A stretch of DNA of 64,000 nt from contig NC_135360.1 of the NCBI RefSeq assembly GCF_051622035.1, positions 9,104,001 to 9,168,000 on the forward strand, in the 5' to 3' direction. The notes below the pieces were generated by a model that worked only from the letters and a program-made list of their open reading frames with translations, was not told the origin of the DNA and searched no databases. This document shows, piece by piece, positions 33,375 through 64,000 of this stretch; position 1 is the stretch's first letter, and every line of letters starts with the position of its first letter. A program made the position numbers and the translations under genes. This DNA comes from Arctopsyche grandis. Taxonomy: Eukaryota > Arthropoda > Insecta > Trichoptera > Hydropsychidae.

Positions 33375-35011
33375 ATGTCTTCCAAAATATTAATCGTATT
33401 ATTATCAATAATTGGTTCAACACTGTGCTTGAAAGAAATTCGTGAGTTTAAATATAAAAATTAATTTTAACCACTATTATTATCAAAAAATATTTTAATA
33501 CTGCCATATTTTTTCAGCTGAATATCTCAAACTTTGTAATAAAAATGATCCTGATTTGCAGAGGTGTATAAAAAAATCCGTATTGTTCTTGAAACCGTAT
33601 TTGTCTCGAGGTAGTATTTCTATAGAAGTTACAAACACTTGTGTATGTATTTTAATGTTACATTTAAAATTTTAGGTATTCCTGAATTGAAGGTACCGTC
33701 AATAGAACCGTTGATGCTGAGAGAACCTCTTATTTTGAATCCAAGTAATGGTTTAAGAACTGTTGGCTTGGAAATTAATGTAAAAAATATAAGCGTATAT
33801 GGCTGTAGTGATTTCGACCTTCGCAATTTATAGTAAGAATATTATTTATTTTAATTTATTTTTTATTATTTTTAATATCAACAACACTTTGTTAATCTTT
33901 TCAGTGTTAATTTTGACAAGGACACGGTCAACTTTGATTTAAAACTGAAAGATTTGATGATTAATGGTTTATATAATGTCGATGGGAGAATATTATTATT
34001 GCCAATCAAAGGAAATGGAAAATTTGTGGGAAATTTCTGTAAGGAATTAACTAGTTTTTTAAACACACAATACATATAAGCTCAGATATTTCTCTTATGT
34101 GACTTTTATATTATAAAAATATCACGCTTGATCGCTTTCAGCTAATTCTGTAGGATATGTAAGAATGGATAGTCAAATAGTGAAAAGGGATGGTCACGAA
34201 TATATCCAAATCAACGCCATGAAAGTGAAAATGGAAATTGGAAAAGGAAATTTGCAATTATACAACTTATTCGGTGGTGATCGAAGCTTAGGTAAATTAT
34301 AAACAAAACGCAATGTATTTAATATCAATTCATGACCTACATACATACATATGCATGTACATAGACTGCAGACTTGTATCTTTGAACCATAAAAATCAAC
34401 AGTACAATTTAGACGAAGGGCACTCAAAAAGAAACCTACTCAAGGTCGTCCCTTTTTGTATGAATTCTATAAAATATACAACATTATCAGTGACAGGAAA
34501 CAAGATTGTATTTCTTAATCAATTTAGGCCATCCTTTGACAATTTTCTAAAGTGTGTATAGTTTTTTTTTCTTCTTTTTTTTAAAAAACGACCTCGATTT
34601 TTCAATCTTACAACCTTCACATAGCCCTTAGATTTAGTAGACATAGTATTTAATACGATTTAATAAATGTGACAGCCTTCAGGCTTTGTGTTGTCAGCTC
34701 ATATGTGACACAGTTTATTTTGACTTCAGTTGGACTTACACAATACTATGACAATAACTATTCTCAGCACACACTGATCGTCTTATAATCATCGTCCATT
34801 TATAAGTCCATTACGTATGATTTATATATATGTGTATGTGTATACTATTGTATTAGGTGCTGTTATCAACAATGTGATCAATGAAAACTTCGATTTGCTT
34901 TCAAAAGAATTTATCCCACCATTGGAAAAGGAGTTGTCCAGATTGATGCTGAGGTTGGCTAACAATATTGTTTCCCAATTTACTTACAAGCAATTGTTTC
35001 CGGAATCGTAA
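33375..35011 (+). CDS. takeout/JHBP-family secreted protein, gene 6 (6 exons)
   Basis: Exons 33375-33441, 33518-33610, 33676-33832, 33905-34038, 34142-34291 and 34857-35011 give 251 codons plus TAA. Residues 1-18 (MSSKILIVLLSIIGSTLC) are the signal peptide. Cys29 and Cys39 flank NDPDLQR. The canonical motif GIPELKVPSIEPL is present, unlike genes 2-5, as are the NGLYNVDGRILLLPIKGNGKF barrel region and a C-terminal helix ending FTYKQLFPES. It is therefore a classical family member and not a recent copy of genes 2-5. A poly(A) signal AATAAA is at 35038-35043. It is the last + strand member and faces the - strand pair convergently across about 5.4 kb of transposon-rich DNA. Its 5' flank recurs as relics after genes 2 and 3. 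Confidence 0.9.
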
Positions 35012-35287
35012 TTTATAAATTCGTAATTAAATACATAAATAAAAATTTAAAATTTATATGTGTTTATTGGTTTTTCACTCCCTACATTACATATTTCAGT
35101 ACCTAAACGATACAAATGCAAGAAATTTTTTGTCCATTACAAACATTGAACACAAAATAATTTTAAATTTAGAAGAAAATAATAGCCTTAACATAAAACT
35201 GAATAATTTTTCAAATAACTACACCAATTAGTCACACTTCGTTATTTCGTAAAATTCTTTTCCGACAGTCAAATTACATACATATGT

Positions 35288-35466
35288 ATATTTAAAACCG
35301 GTATTTTGAATTAAAATCTAATAGTAAACATTTGATTACATTTATTTAAATAGTTTTATTTTATTTAAATTTATTTGAATATTCACTTGTTTTTTTATTA
35401 AATTGAACAGATTCTACGAACCAAACAAGCATGGATACAAAGTCTCTTTTGAAATGATATATTAGA
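35288..35466 (-). mobile_element. Helitron-like element a (head-to-tail pair)
   Basis: Minus-strand element starting TCTAATATATCATTTCAA at 35466 and running into the AATCTAATAGTAAACATTTG region at 35318; its CTAG end is not preserved. The next element starts at the adjoining base. Confidence 0.55.
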
Positions 35467-35743
35467 CTAGTGGTTTTACCCGGCTTCGCACGGTATTTGA
35501 AATAAAAACGGCTTAAATAAGGCTAATCCAATATTAAATATTAATTTGTTTCTTTTTTTCCGGAACTGAAGGACGAATCCGCATTCGGAACTGAAAGACG
35601 AATCTGGACGCGGACCTGAAAAAGGAATTGAAAACGATATCGATATCGTCAGCATAGAAACTTTGATTTGTTCGATGACGTCACGGATTCTACGAACCAA
35701 AACTTACATGCATACAAAGTCTCTTTCGAAATTATATATTAGA
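35467..35743 (-). mobile_element. Helitron-like element b
   Basis: CTAGTGGTTTTACCCGGCTT at the plus-strand left edge is the reversed 3' end; the 5' terminus TCTAATATATAATTTCGAAA is at 35743. The inside holds the GGAACTGAA minisatellite and a GATATCGATATCG patch. 277 bp, non-autonomous. Confidence 0.65.
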
Positions 35744-36667
35744 TATAAATTATAAAATAAATATAATAATAATATATTTATTTTATTATAGCAATTTGCA
35801 AGTCGTTAAGAAACAGCTACGGCAAAAAATTTGCTAAAAACATGTTTGCCGATTTGTTTGCTCCAAAATACTTTTGTATGTGCTATTCTTTATGCTTTTC
35901 ATTAGCTTAACTGTACATATGTATGTATGTATGTATATGTTCGTGTCTGATATAGGCATAATATTGCAAAATCACTAGTGTAATAAAAAATATAATAAAA
36001 ATTCAAACGGCGTTATCAGATAAATCATAGACACACGTCTATAATTACCGGCAATAACAGACAAGTTGTGGAATATATAATAAGATAATTCAATATTTCA
36101 AAGATTGGGAAATGCTGAAAAGTTCATTGATCACACGATATCCTCACCTTGAAAGGGATGCTGATAAGAGGAAGTTAAAATGTACTGGACAAGTTTTCAA
36201 GGTTCATAAGGATGTGGAACCGAAGGTTACATAAAAATATAAATTCACAAGTGTAATTTTCACACTAACATATAAATGCATACTACTCAAAGGTCAACTT
36301 GAAAATTGACCTAAAAGACTTTGAACGTGAAAATCTGACAACAAAATTAATCAAAATTGTATTTGTGATTGTTACGTATGTTAATAATATATTACTTATC
36401 CAAAATTTAAGTTAACTAGTAATTTTAATCTATAGTTTTCAAATTTGGAACTATCAAATTTTGACTTAAGACCAGTGGTTCTTAACCGGTGCACCGTGAG
36501 CTTGATGCAAGCGCAACCGCGAAGATATTGATAAAAAAATAGAAAAAATCCGCGAAATACTGAAAATAGGATTCGTTCATTTCATAGATGAAAACAAAAT
36601 AATGAACTTACTGAGTGTACGACAGGACAAGTTTTTTTATTCTATTTCTTTATATTCATGGCAGTAG

Positions 36668-36936
36668 ACAATACGAATTTTATATTCGATAAATAACCAC
36701 AGAGACACCTATGGTGAGCAATATGGCGAAACCTAAGATATAACAATAAATAAAGGTTCGCAACAGAAAATTGGGAAGGAAACGCCAATTTTACAGGAAT
36801 CGTTTCAATGAAAATCAGAAAAATTGGCAAATTCTGATAAGAAACGATCGACCTTGACAAATCAAGGTCTGGCCAATAGCGAGACTTAGCGATAGAGATA
36901 ATTCAACATTCACCACTAGACCACGCTACTGGTTAT
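36668..36936 (-). mobile_element. SINE copy 2, 3'-truncated, inside a hAT relic
   Basis: Nearly identical to 39107-39392 (CGATAAAYAACCACAGAGACA, GGTGAGCAATATGGCGAAACC, AACGATCGACCTTGACAAAT). It lacks the CCAGGAAGG end. It interrupts the transposase relic at 36473-38020. Confidence 0.65.
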
Positions 36937-37279
36937 TCAAAGAACTTAAGAATGAATTGTTAATCTTTTTAGAAGATAAAGATATGGGTAATTTTGTAAA
37001 ATGTCTTCAGAATGATGATAGGTGTGCTAAAATGGCATATTTAGCAGATATTTTTTATTACTTAAATAACGTTAACAAAAAGGAAAAAACGAAATTTTTT
37101 TGACAGGATTTCGGAAAAAAAAACTCTTGGGAAAAATCAAATAATATAAAAAAATAAAGTAGATAGGTATCCTGCATCTAACGAAAACATTGGCGAGGAG
37201 ATTGTTTCCGCTATAACAGAACATATAACTTTATTGGAAGAAATATTGCACATTATTTTCCTTCCTTAAATATAGAAAA

Positions 37280-37465
37280 CTAGTGGTTTTACCCGGCTTC
37301 GCTCGGTATTTGTAATATAAACCGATTAAACATGGCCAATCTAATAGTAAACATTTTATTAAATTTATTTGAATATTCATTTGTTTTTTTATTAAATTGA
37401 ACGTCACGAATTCTACGAACCAACAATAGTTACATACAAAGTCTCTTTCGAAATTATATATTAGA
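37280..37465 (-). mobile_element. Helitron-like element, 186 bp, complete
   Basis: On the minus strand it begins TCTAATATATAATTTCGAAA after an A, has a subterminal hairpin region (ACCGAGCGAAGCCGGGT) and ends CTAG before a T. A/T insertion with no target duplication is the Helitron pattern. Inserted in a hAT relic. Confidence 0.7.
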
Positions 37466-38864
37466 TTATCACTGGATACGATTTCTATTTGCTACGATTG
37501 ATACATTGAGATGCAGATTTTCCTACCCGCAAGAAGAAGAAATGGTCTCCTTTTGAACGGATCGTACTCTAAAAATTAAATTTTCCGAAAATGACTATGG
37601 AGGAATTTTGGAATTCTGTCCAAATGGAATATCCAATTCTCCACATGAGGACACTTTATTACAGTTTTCAACATCATACTATTTGTGATCTCGGTTTCTC
37701 AACAATAACTAATATAAAAACTAAAAAAACGAGAAAAACTTACGAATTTGGACGAAGAATTTAGGGTAGCTGTATATCAAATATTCGACCTAATATTTCT
37801 GAAATCTGTGAAATCCGACAATCTCAGGTATCACATTAATTTATTTTTACATCAAATAAATTTCATTTTGATAACAGTAATTTTAATTACAGTTATGTAA
37901 TTTGTTTAATTTATAATAAAAATTATGTTCACATTTTTTTGACCGCTTAATTCAGGTGCACCGCCATTTTTTCTCATGATCAAAAGTGTATCGTGACTTC
38001 GAAAAGGTTAAAAACCACTGACTTAGACCATAGACGGTTTTCAAAGAAATTACTTTTTTTCAGATTTACTTATGTATGTAATATATATATATATATTTGA
38101 TAATTTATTATATAATCACTTATAAAATTGAATAAATTTCCTTGTATTTAAACTCAATTCATGTACCCAAGTGAATTGCGATTATGAAACGTTTTTATAA
38201 TTATTATACCTTATAGAATGCCATTTACATCAAATTAAAGTACAAAAATTGCGTCAGAGATAACCTTGTATATTTCGACAATGCTCCAATTCATATTTTA
38301 CGAGGCTTTTATTATTACTTTTTTGATTGCATTAGATGACTATACAAATATAACTCATATACATTAGTGTTTTGCACGTTGATACATTAATGAATGGTTT
38401 TGGAATAAGATTGATTATTGAAGCTTGGATTGTACATACATACATACATACATATGTATTACAGTTTCATTTGTGTACATTTCGCTTTTTCATGAACAGT
38501 TTGTTTGTTCATACACGAATTAATTTGACCAGATGTACACAAAAGAACAGATTGACAAACGAACTAGTTTTTTCATGCACAATTTATTAAGCATAAGTTT
38601 AAGTATTCTCAATCGTTTGTCCCATCCTCTATGTACATATGTACATATGTATGTATGTACATATGTATGCTTACCCTGGATTGCAATGTTTTTAATATTA
38701 GCGGAAACGAGAATTATAGTAACGTTGTAAGCCGGTTCCATAGGATTTACCATTTCAAATACTTGGCGCTTTAGCATCTCAAAGGTTTTGACAGCTAGAA
38801 GTTTTGATTGCTTTTGACTATTAGCACTTAAATTAAAACTAATAATGTGTGTATGAGCAAACAT

Positions 38865-38900
38865 GTTAACGCCGTTCGCTCATGAACGAACGGCATTAAC
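38865..38900. repeat. 36-bp imperfect palindrome
   Basis: GTTAACGCCGTTCGCTCATG then AACGAACGGCATTAAC. Stands alone beside SINE copy 3; could be a fragment end of an unidentified element. Confidence 0.6.
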
Positions 38901-38904
38901 ACTT

Positions 38905-39395
38905 TTATTTATTTTTTATTTTACATACATATGTATATACAAATATACCAGGAAGGCTTAACAGGTAAACCCCAAATGCGCCTTCCTGGTCCACATAATT
39001 ATTACATAGATACATGTCAATCTAAACAATATCTGACATCTATCGTCAGATATTACAAATATCGTATTAATACGATAAATAACGATGAATAACATTCATG
39101 TAACAAAACGAATTTTATATTCGATAAACAACCACAGAGACATCTATGGTGAGCAATATGGCGAAACCTAAGATATAACAATAACTAAAGGTTCGCAACA
39201 GAAAATTGGGAAGGAAACGCCAATTTTACAGGAATCGTTTCAATTAAAATCAGAAAAATTGGCAAATTCTGATAAGAAACGATCGACCTTGACAAATCAA
39301 GGTCTGGCCAATAGCGAGACTTAGCGGGAATCGAACTCGTAACATCAAGTACGAGATAATTCAACATTCACCACTAGACCACGCTACTGGTTACA
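38905..39395 (-). mobile_element. SINE copy 3, near full length
   Basis: Minus-strand copy with a box-B-like CGAGTTCGATTCCC region (39338-39325), body blocks GGTCAAGGTCGATCGTTTCT, CCAGGAAGGCGCATTTGGGG and (AAAT)n at 38905-38920. Confidence 0.7.
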
Positions 39396-40461
39396 CGCTA
39401 CCACGCTACTGATCACTTGGAATGTAATATAGATTTACCGACTGAAATGTAAGCAAATCCATGTCAAAAGCGACTGAATATTTCTATTTACTATTTCTAT
39501 CACCTCCTTGAACTCCAACGTTACCGTACTTCAATATCAACCTGAATTGTCATGCATACCCAATTTATGTTAGTATTATTTTTGGTTTACTTTAAATGAT
39601 TTTTATTAACTTAAAAATGATATAAATATATGTATACATATGTGGAGCAGGATTCTTGCAAGGGGCGTCATTTCAGCTTTTCTCAGGGGGAGGGTAAAAT
39701 TTCTGACCAGTAAGGAATGTCTTTCTAGGGGGGGGGGGGGCGTGTATTGTATTTAAAAAATGAGTTTATAACAATTTTAACTATTTCTTTTAATCATTTT
39801 TTTATATATTTATTTTTATCAATAAAATTGATAGTAAAATAATTAAAAATAATCTATTAAGAGATTTGGGTGTAAACGCGTGTTTACAAAGTACAAAATA
39901 ATCTCCTGAAAATACATTGAATGTTTTTTTTTTAAACTAAAAAATATAAAATTAGCATTAAATAAATGTTATTATTATAATATCATTTTATGAGCAAATA
40001 ATATTTCTGGATCTTAGATAAAAAAGTTCTCTCTGAATATTTTGGTAAAAAGTCTGTGTTTTACCCATTTTTGTCCGTTTTAACATTTAAAATTATTATA
40101 TTAATAATTGTAAACATGTTATATATAATTTTTTTTCCCAATAGAACTGAAACCAAAATAAGAATTTTCAAGATCTTTCTGGATCAATATAAAAGAAAAC
40201 TTTTACAGTGAGCAATAAAAAGCGATTTAAATAAACTATTATTAAATGTTATGGGTTAAATTGCGAAAAGAAGATACATTCAGTTGTTAGTGTCAATAGA
40301 ATTCTCACATGCAAAATGAGTATAATTTTGATTTTTTGTTTTATTTTTTTATTATTATAATTAAAAAGTATAACAAAATATTTAAATAATTAAAAGTAAA
40401 GTCTTTTTTATAATTTCACTTTTACAAAATTTTATTCGTGAAATTGTTAATTTGGATAGTT
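39396..40461. other. Intergenic sequence between SINE copy 3 and the gene 7 stop
   Basis: Very AT-rich, with a G12 tract near 39729-39740. Would include the 3' UTR of gene 7. No repeats recognised. Confidence 0.4.
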
Positions 40462-45297
<4,836 letters not shown>

Positions 45298-45299
45298 CT

Positions 45300-45560
45300 T
45301 GATCGATCGATGTGGTTTGGATTAAATTAAAAATGTACGATTTTGGTGAGTTGGGGAGTGTTCACGGAAACATAGATCGGCTTGTTGGGATGCACGTGCA
45401 CTTTCTTTCGAGTTCAGTCGCCGAGTGGCAGACCAGTCCCTGACTTCTTGTTGACTGACCGCTAGCTGGTGGGTCGCTGGCCGTGACACTGCATCACCTA
45501 CCAGCTCCAGGTGCTTTAAACTTTGGTGTTTTGATCAGTTTGTGTGGGGATATGTAGGCT
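45300..45560 (-). promoter_or_regulatory. Upstream region of gene 7 with a CACGTG E-box
   Basis: A patch clearly richer in G and C than its surroundings lies just 5' of gene 7. It contains a palindromic GCACGTGC with the E-box CACGTG at 45393-45398, and a TCAGT initiator-like pentamer on the minus strand at 45458-45454. Drosophila takeout is known to respond to the circadian clock. A role for this E-box is only inferred, because one hexamer can occur by chance. Confidence 0.3.
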
Positions 45561-45737
45561 GTGAGCAGTACTGTAAGTATGTCCTATGATAGTTGATATA
45601 TGGTAAGATGGGGTCTACCTCACGGGCCCGAAAGTGAAATGCCCGAAAACGCAAAGATCGAAAATCGAAAGATCTTAAGTCGAAAGATCAAAAAAAAAAG
45701 GGTGCATGGTAAACGGTACTATGTATATATAATATAT

Positions 45738-46562
45738 GGATGCGGTGCATCCGCTCTAAAATCGCCAGACAAATTGAACGACAGATTAGCGGACGGCTGC
45801 TTTGAATGCAATTCTCGTCTTCTCGAATGATAGATTGCACATCAGATGACGGGTAACCTTTCGATGTGCACAGATGCAAATTATTAAAATGGTAATGATT
45901 AAAATTGAGTTGGATCTTTCAGGCGGGTTTAATAAGGCAAGATTCGATAAGTTCCGACAGATTTAACGACAGATTAGCGGACGGCTGCTTTGAATGCAAT
46001 TCTCGTCTTCTCGAATGATAGATTGCACATCAGATGACGGGTAACCTTTCGATGTGCACAGATGCAATTATTAAAATGGTAATTATTTATTTAATAGTTT
46101 TGGACCATTGTGGCATTACAGGAAGAACCTAATGCGCCACAATGGCCTACATTTTAAAAATATATAAAAACATGATATAAAAACAAGTAAACTGTAAATA
46201 AAGGAAAAAAGCAAAAGCAGAAAACATGGTAAAATAAAATAATAAAAAAAAGTAACAAAAGGAAAATAATACATTATTCAGAGAGAAAAAAAAAATTATT
46301 AAAATTGAGTTGGATCTTTCAGGCGAGTTTAATAAGGCAAGATTCGATATGTTCCGAATCTTGCCTTATTAAACTCGCCAGAAAGATCCAACTCAATTTT
46401 AATAATTACTATTTTAATAATTGCATCTGTGCACATCGAAAGGTTACTCGTCATCTGATGTGCAATCTATCATTCGAGAAAACGAGAATTACGTTTAAAG
46501 CTGCCGTTCTGTTAATCTGTCGTTCGTTTATCTGGCGATTTTAGAGCGGATGCACCAAATCC
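45738..46562. mobile_element. Mutator-like foldback MITE, second copy, rearranged
   Basis: Same ends as 41298-41696 (GGATGCGGTGCATCCGCTCT; AGAGCGGATGCACC..ATCC). ATATAATATAT flanks both sides. The left arm is present one and a half times (restart near 45955), as if two copies had recombined, and a SINE-like piece is inserted. Confidence 0.7.
46076..46300 (-). mobile_element. SINE-like 3' piece nested in a Mutator-like MITE
   Basis: Contains CCATTGTGGCATTACAGG and AATGCGCCACAATGGCC, the same plan as the CCAGGAAGGC..GCGCCTTCCTGG SINE end but a different sequence, with A-rich text and repeated AATTATTAAAAT at its borders. It splits the MITE at 45738-46562. Confidence 0.5.
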
Positions 46563-46837
46563 ATATAATATATATGAGTGGCATACGGTGAAAATATCTC
46601 TATTTTTGTCATACAGCCTTGTTTAATGTGCGCGCGCAGAATACGGGAGGAAAAGCCTGTTCCTCTTGTATCCTGTGTATCCTGCTCGCGCCAATTAAGT
46701 ACCGTTTACCATGCACCCTTTTTTTGATCTTTCGACTTAAGATCTTTCGATTTTCGAGCTTTGCCTTCTGATATTTGCGTTTTCGGGCGATTCACATTCG
46801 GGCCCGTGACGGAGACCGAGATGACCCATGGCTACGT

Positions 46838-47368
46838 TTTTTTTTTTTTTTTAATTTATACCAAGAACGCATGTAACCCCAATGCGCCTTCCTGGTCAGA
46901 AACATTGTACATTTGATACAAGTATTATTATACAAAGTAAACACATATTAATTAACATCCACAGAGACATATTGTATGGTCAAATTTTTTTAATTTGCAG
47001 CATTTTTACTAACTTCTTCTAAGTTCAGAATAGATTTTTTAAACAATTCAGCGAAATTAAGTCAATACATATCAATTAACATTCACAGTGACATTTATGG
47101 TGAAATTTGAAGATTTGCAGCGCTTTATACAATTCAGCGAAATTCGAGATTGCTGTAAACTCGAGATTTGCGAGAAAATGAGTGAGTTTGCCAATTTTTT
47201 TAACCTTTTCAATGAAAATCCGATAAATTGGCAAACTTTGATAGGAAAAGGTCGACCTGGAGTCACAAATCCAAGGTCTGGCCAGCAGAAATCAGTGGGA
47301 TTTGAACCCGTGACCACTTTGTTCAAAGCATTATATGCTAACCACTTGTCTACTCTGCTGGTTTTCTT
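46838..47368 (-). mobile_element. SINE copy 4
   Basis: Starts (plus strand) with a T15 tract, then AATGCGCCTTCCTGG, body blocks ending GGTCGACCTGGAGTCACAAA, CCAAGGTCTGGCCAGCAG, then a box-B-like TTTGAACCCGTGACCAC and the tRNA-like head to 47368. Confidence 0.7.
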
Positions 47369-48880
47369 TATCTTTAAGAACAGGAAATGCTCAAAATTTT
47401 GCCTAATTTACAGTGCTTTGTCTCGTAATGATAAAAGGAGCATATTTTCTGCCTCAAAAAAATCTCCATTGATATTGTCAATACTTTTTTTTACAATTGT
47501 CGATCACTAATGCAGTTTTGATATACATTTTGTATTTTTCATTTCCTATAAGCATAAAATTCGCCAAATATAGTTCGTGAAATACGCCTTTGTGAGATAA
47601 AAATACTTACTGAGCTTCATGATTTTCTATAAAAGCCTTTCTAGATGTTTTTATTTTAAGTAAGACTATATTCAATGAGTTACAATATGTACAAACATGT
47701 TTTATATACATATATAGGTAGTTATAAAAGTTTTAGATATACTGAATGTTGCTTTCCATTTCCTAATTAGATAATATTAAGTAAATTATCAGGAAGAAGG
47801 CTTTCAGAAGTGTTTTTATAGGAATGATAGTTGATAATCTTTTGGTTTACAATCTATCAGGACACATTGTTTAATTGTTAAACACACAAGATAAACATTT
47901 TAAATTAACCTTTTTTCACCATATTTTTATCATGTGTGCTATTTTTATGAAGATACGTGGGTATAATTGCTGAAAAATATTTAAATCTTATGTTAATATA
48001 AAATAATATTTAATTTGAGTTGAAAACGTATGGGAGAGTAATTCAAATATGAGCACATAAAAATCATGAGCCAGTAATTGAAGAAAGTTTTTGACGTCAT
48101 CTGGTTTGCTTTGCTATTATATGTTCCTACATATAAAACATTGGCTTTGATTAGCACGTTTTTTCCTTGCTTTTTGTTGATCTACTTATTGTATATTAAA
48201 TTAATAATCAAATTTTTATCAATTTAAGTTATCGACTTTAATCTACTAAAAGATCGCATTGAAAAGTGGTAAAGTTATTTCAGATAAAAAATGTGGAATC
48301 AAAATAATATAAAGTAAAAATAATAATTAATAATTCATTTTTTTTTAAATAATTAAACTAATCGTAATAATGTATTCGATTTTAAATTTGATTAAATTCG
48401 TTTGTGCCTTAGATAAATGTGTAAGTTATTTAGTTAATTTTTGTATATATAGATGTCACTAAATAATAAAAAAAAAAAAAAACACTTTATTTTACACGAA
48501 AAGTTTGAAATGAAACTGAATAAAAATGTCAATTTTTCATATGAAAATGCTTAACTTAAGAAAAAATGTTTCAAACCACAAAAAAAAATAAGGAAAGTAA
48601 AATAAAAATCAAAATATGTATATTTTATAATTTTAGCTTTTATTTTTATGTAAAAGCATGATTTGTACGTTTTTTCTGTTTTTCAAATTTGTACAAAAAA
48701 CAAAAACATGTATAATTTCTCATTCAACTTCTTAATGCATCTTTTTCTAAAACAAATATATTACCTATCTTATGAGTGAAATTCAATGTGCTTACAAATT
48801 AATAATACAATTCAGGCTACCATCTTCACAACTTAAATGAAATAATAAGAAATTAAAAAGTCAACAAGTCAACTTGGACT
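47369..48880. other. Intergenic sequence between genes 7 and 8
   Basis: AT-rich, no repeats or frames of note; the right end should include the 3' UTR of gene 8. Confidence 0.4.
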
Positions 48881-63941
<15,061 letters not shown>

Positions 63942-64000
63942 TTTTCGTTTTATTTTATCTTTTGGCACAAAAGAAGTTGAAGAAATGCAATGTGTACGGA

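Larger units (their letters stand above)
36473..38020 (+). mobile_element. hAT (ZBED-like) transposon relic with nested insertions
   Basis: Ends CAGTGGTTCTTAACCGG and GGTTAAAAACCACTG; flanks ACTTAAGAC and ACTTAGAC suggest an 8-bp duplication with one later change. Around 36945-37100 a frame reads LKNELLIFLEDKD..KMAYLADIFYYLN, a typical ZBED-type hAT transposase segment. Around 37590-37800 pieces of the C-terminal dimerisation region appear (EEFWNSVQMEYPIL, CDLGFSTITNIKTKKTRK, LDEEFRVAV), with frameshifts and stops. A SINE (36668-36936) and a Helitron-like element (37280-37465) are inserted. Non-functional. Confidence 0.75.
45603..46826. mobile_element. Foldback element copy 2 with nested elements
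   Basis: Left arm 45603-45737 (ACCTCACGGGCCCGAAAGTG, GATCGAAAATCGAAAGATCT, GGGTGCATGGTAAACGGTAC) is the inverse of 46690-46826. Between them lie a Mutator-like MITE (45738-46562), itself split by a SINE-like piece (46076-46300), and a hAT-like MITE copy (46570-46690). Upstream of gene 7. Confidence 0.7.

Noticed and set aside
34313-34561. 82-codon frame in gene 6 intron 5
   Set aside because: Lies wholly inside the intron, has no domain and does not join in phase.
63942-63968. Upstream in-frame ATG for gene 8
   Set aside because: It would add a basic stretch (PKDKIKRK) before the signal peptide; all paralogues start directly with the hydrophobic segment.

Overview
The window is AT-rich animal DNA. 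It has spliced genes with GT-AG introns, a tRNA-derived SINE family, Helitron-like, hAT-like and Mutator-like non-autonomous elements, RTE- and CR1-type retrotransposon fragments, and long TA, TG and tacata microsatellites. The genes belong to an insect secreted-protein family, so the source is an insect. The JHBP-type cluster and the style of the RTE element fit a moth or butterfly, but the order is inferred, not proved.

The real genes form one cluster of eight takeout / haemolymph juvenile-hormone-binding-protein (JHBP, PF06585-type) genes. Long open frames are rare because every gene is cut into short exons; I rebuilt the models from splice sites and codon phase, and all eight close in frame. 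Six are on the + strand: gene 1 (6882-8194), gene 2 (10186-11534), gene 3 (14607-18049), gene 4 (21396-25044), gene 5 (28472-31677) and gene 6 (33375-35011). Two are on the - strand: gene 7 (45297 to 40462) and gene 8 (63941 to 48881). Each encodes 246-276 residues: a signal peptide on a 61-67 nt first exon, two cysteines ten residues apart just after it, then the JHBP barrel and a long C-terminal helix. Genes 2-5 are young tandem paralogues with near-identical first exons and a shared upstream block; genes 1, 6, 7 and 8 are more diverged. The products are expected in haemolymph or extracellular fluid carrying small hydrophobic ligands. No ligand can be read from sequence.

Between the genes are relics showing how the cluster grew. 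Sequence like the 5' end of gene 6 recurs after gene 2 (12644-12845) and after gene 3 (19328-19590). Sequence like intron 5 and exon 6 of gene 1 recurs before gene 3 (13296-14250), broken by two mobile elements. I infer that an ancestral block of gene-1-like, gene-2-like and gene-6-like genes was duplicated and then eroded.

The rest is mostly mobile DNA, often nested: foldback elements, hAT-like elements with 8-bp target duplications, Mutator-like elements with 9-bp duplications, Helitron-like elements, two solo LTRs, SINE copies and retrotransposon 3' fragments. No rRNA or tRNA gene, CRISPR array, operon or bacterial feature was seen. I found no candidate for a wholly new molecular system. 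The strongest observations are the block-duplication relics, the intron-position changes in genes 7 and 8, and the nested insertions.
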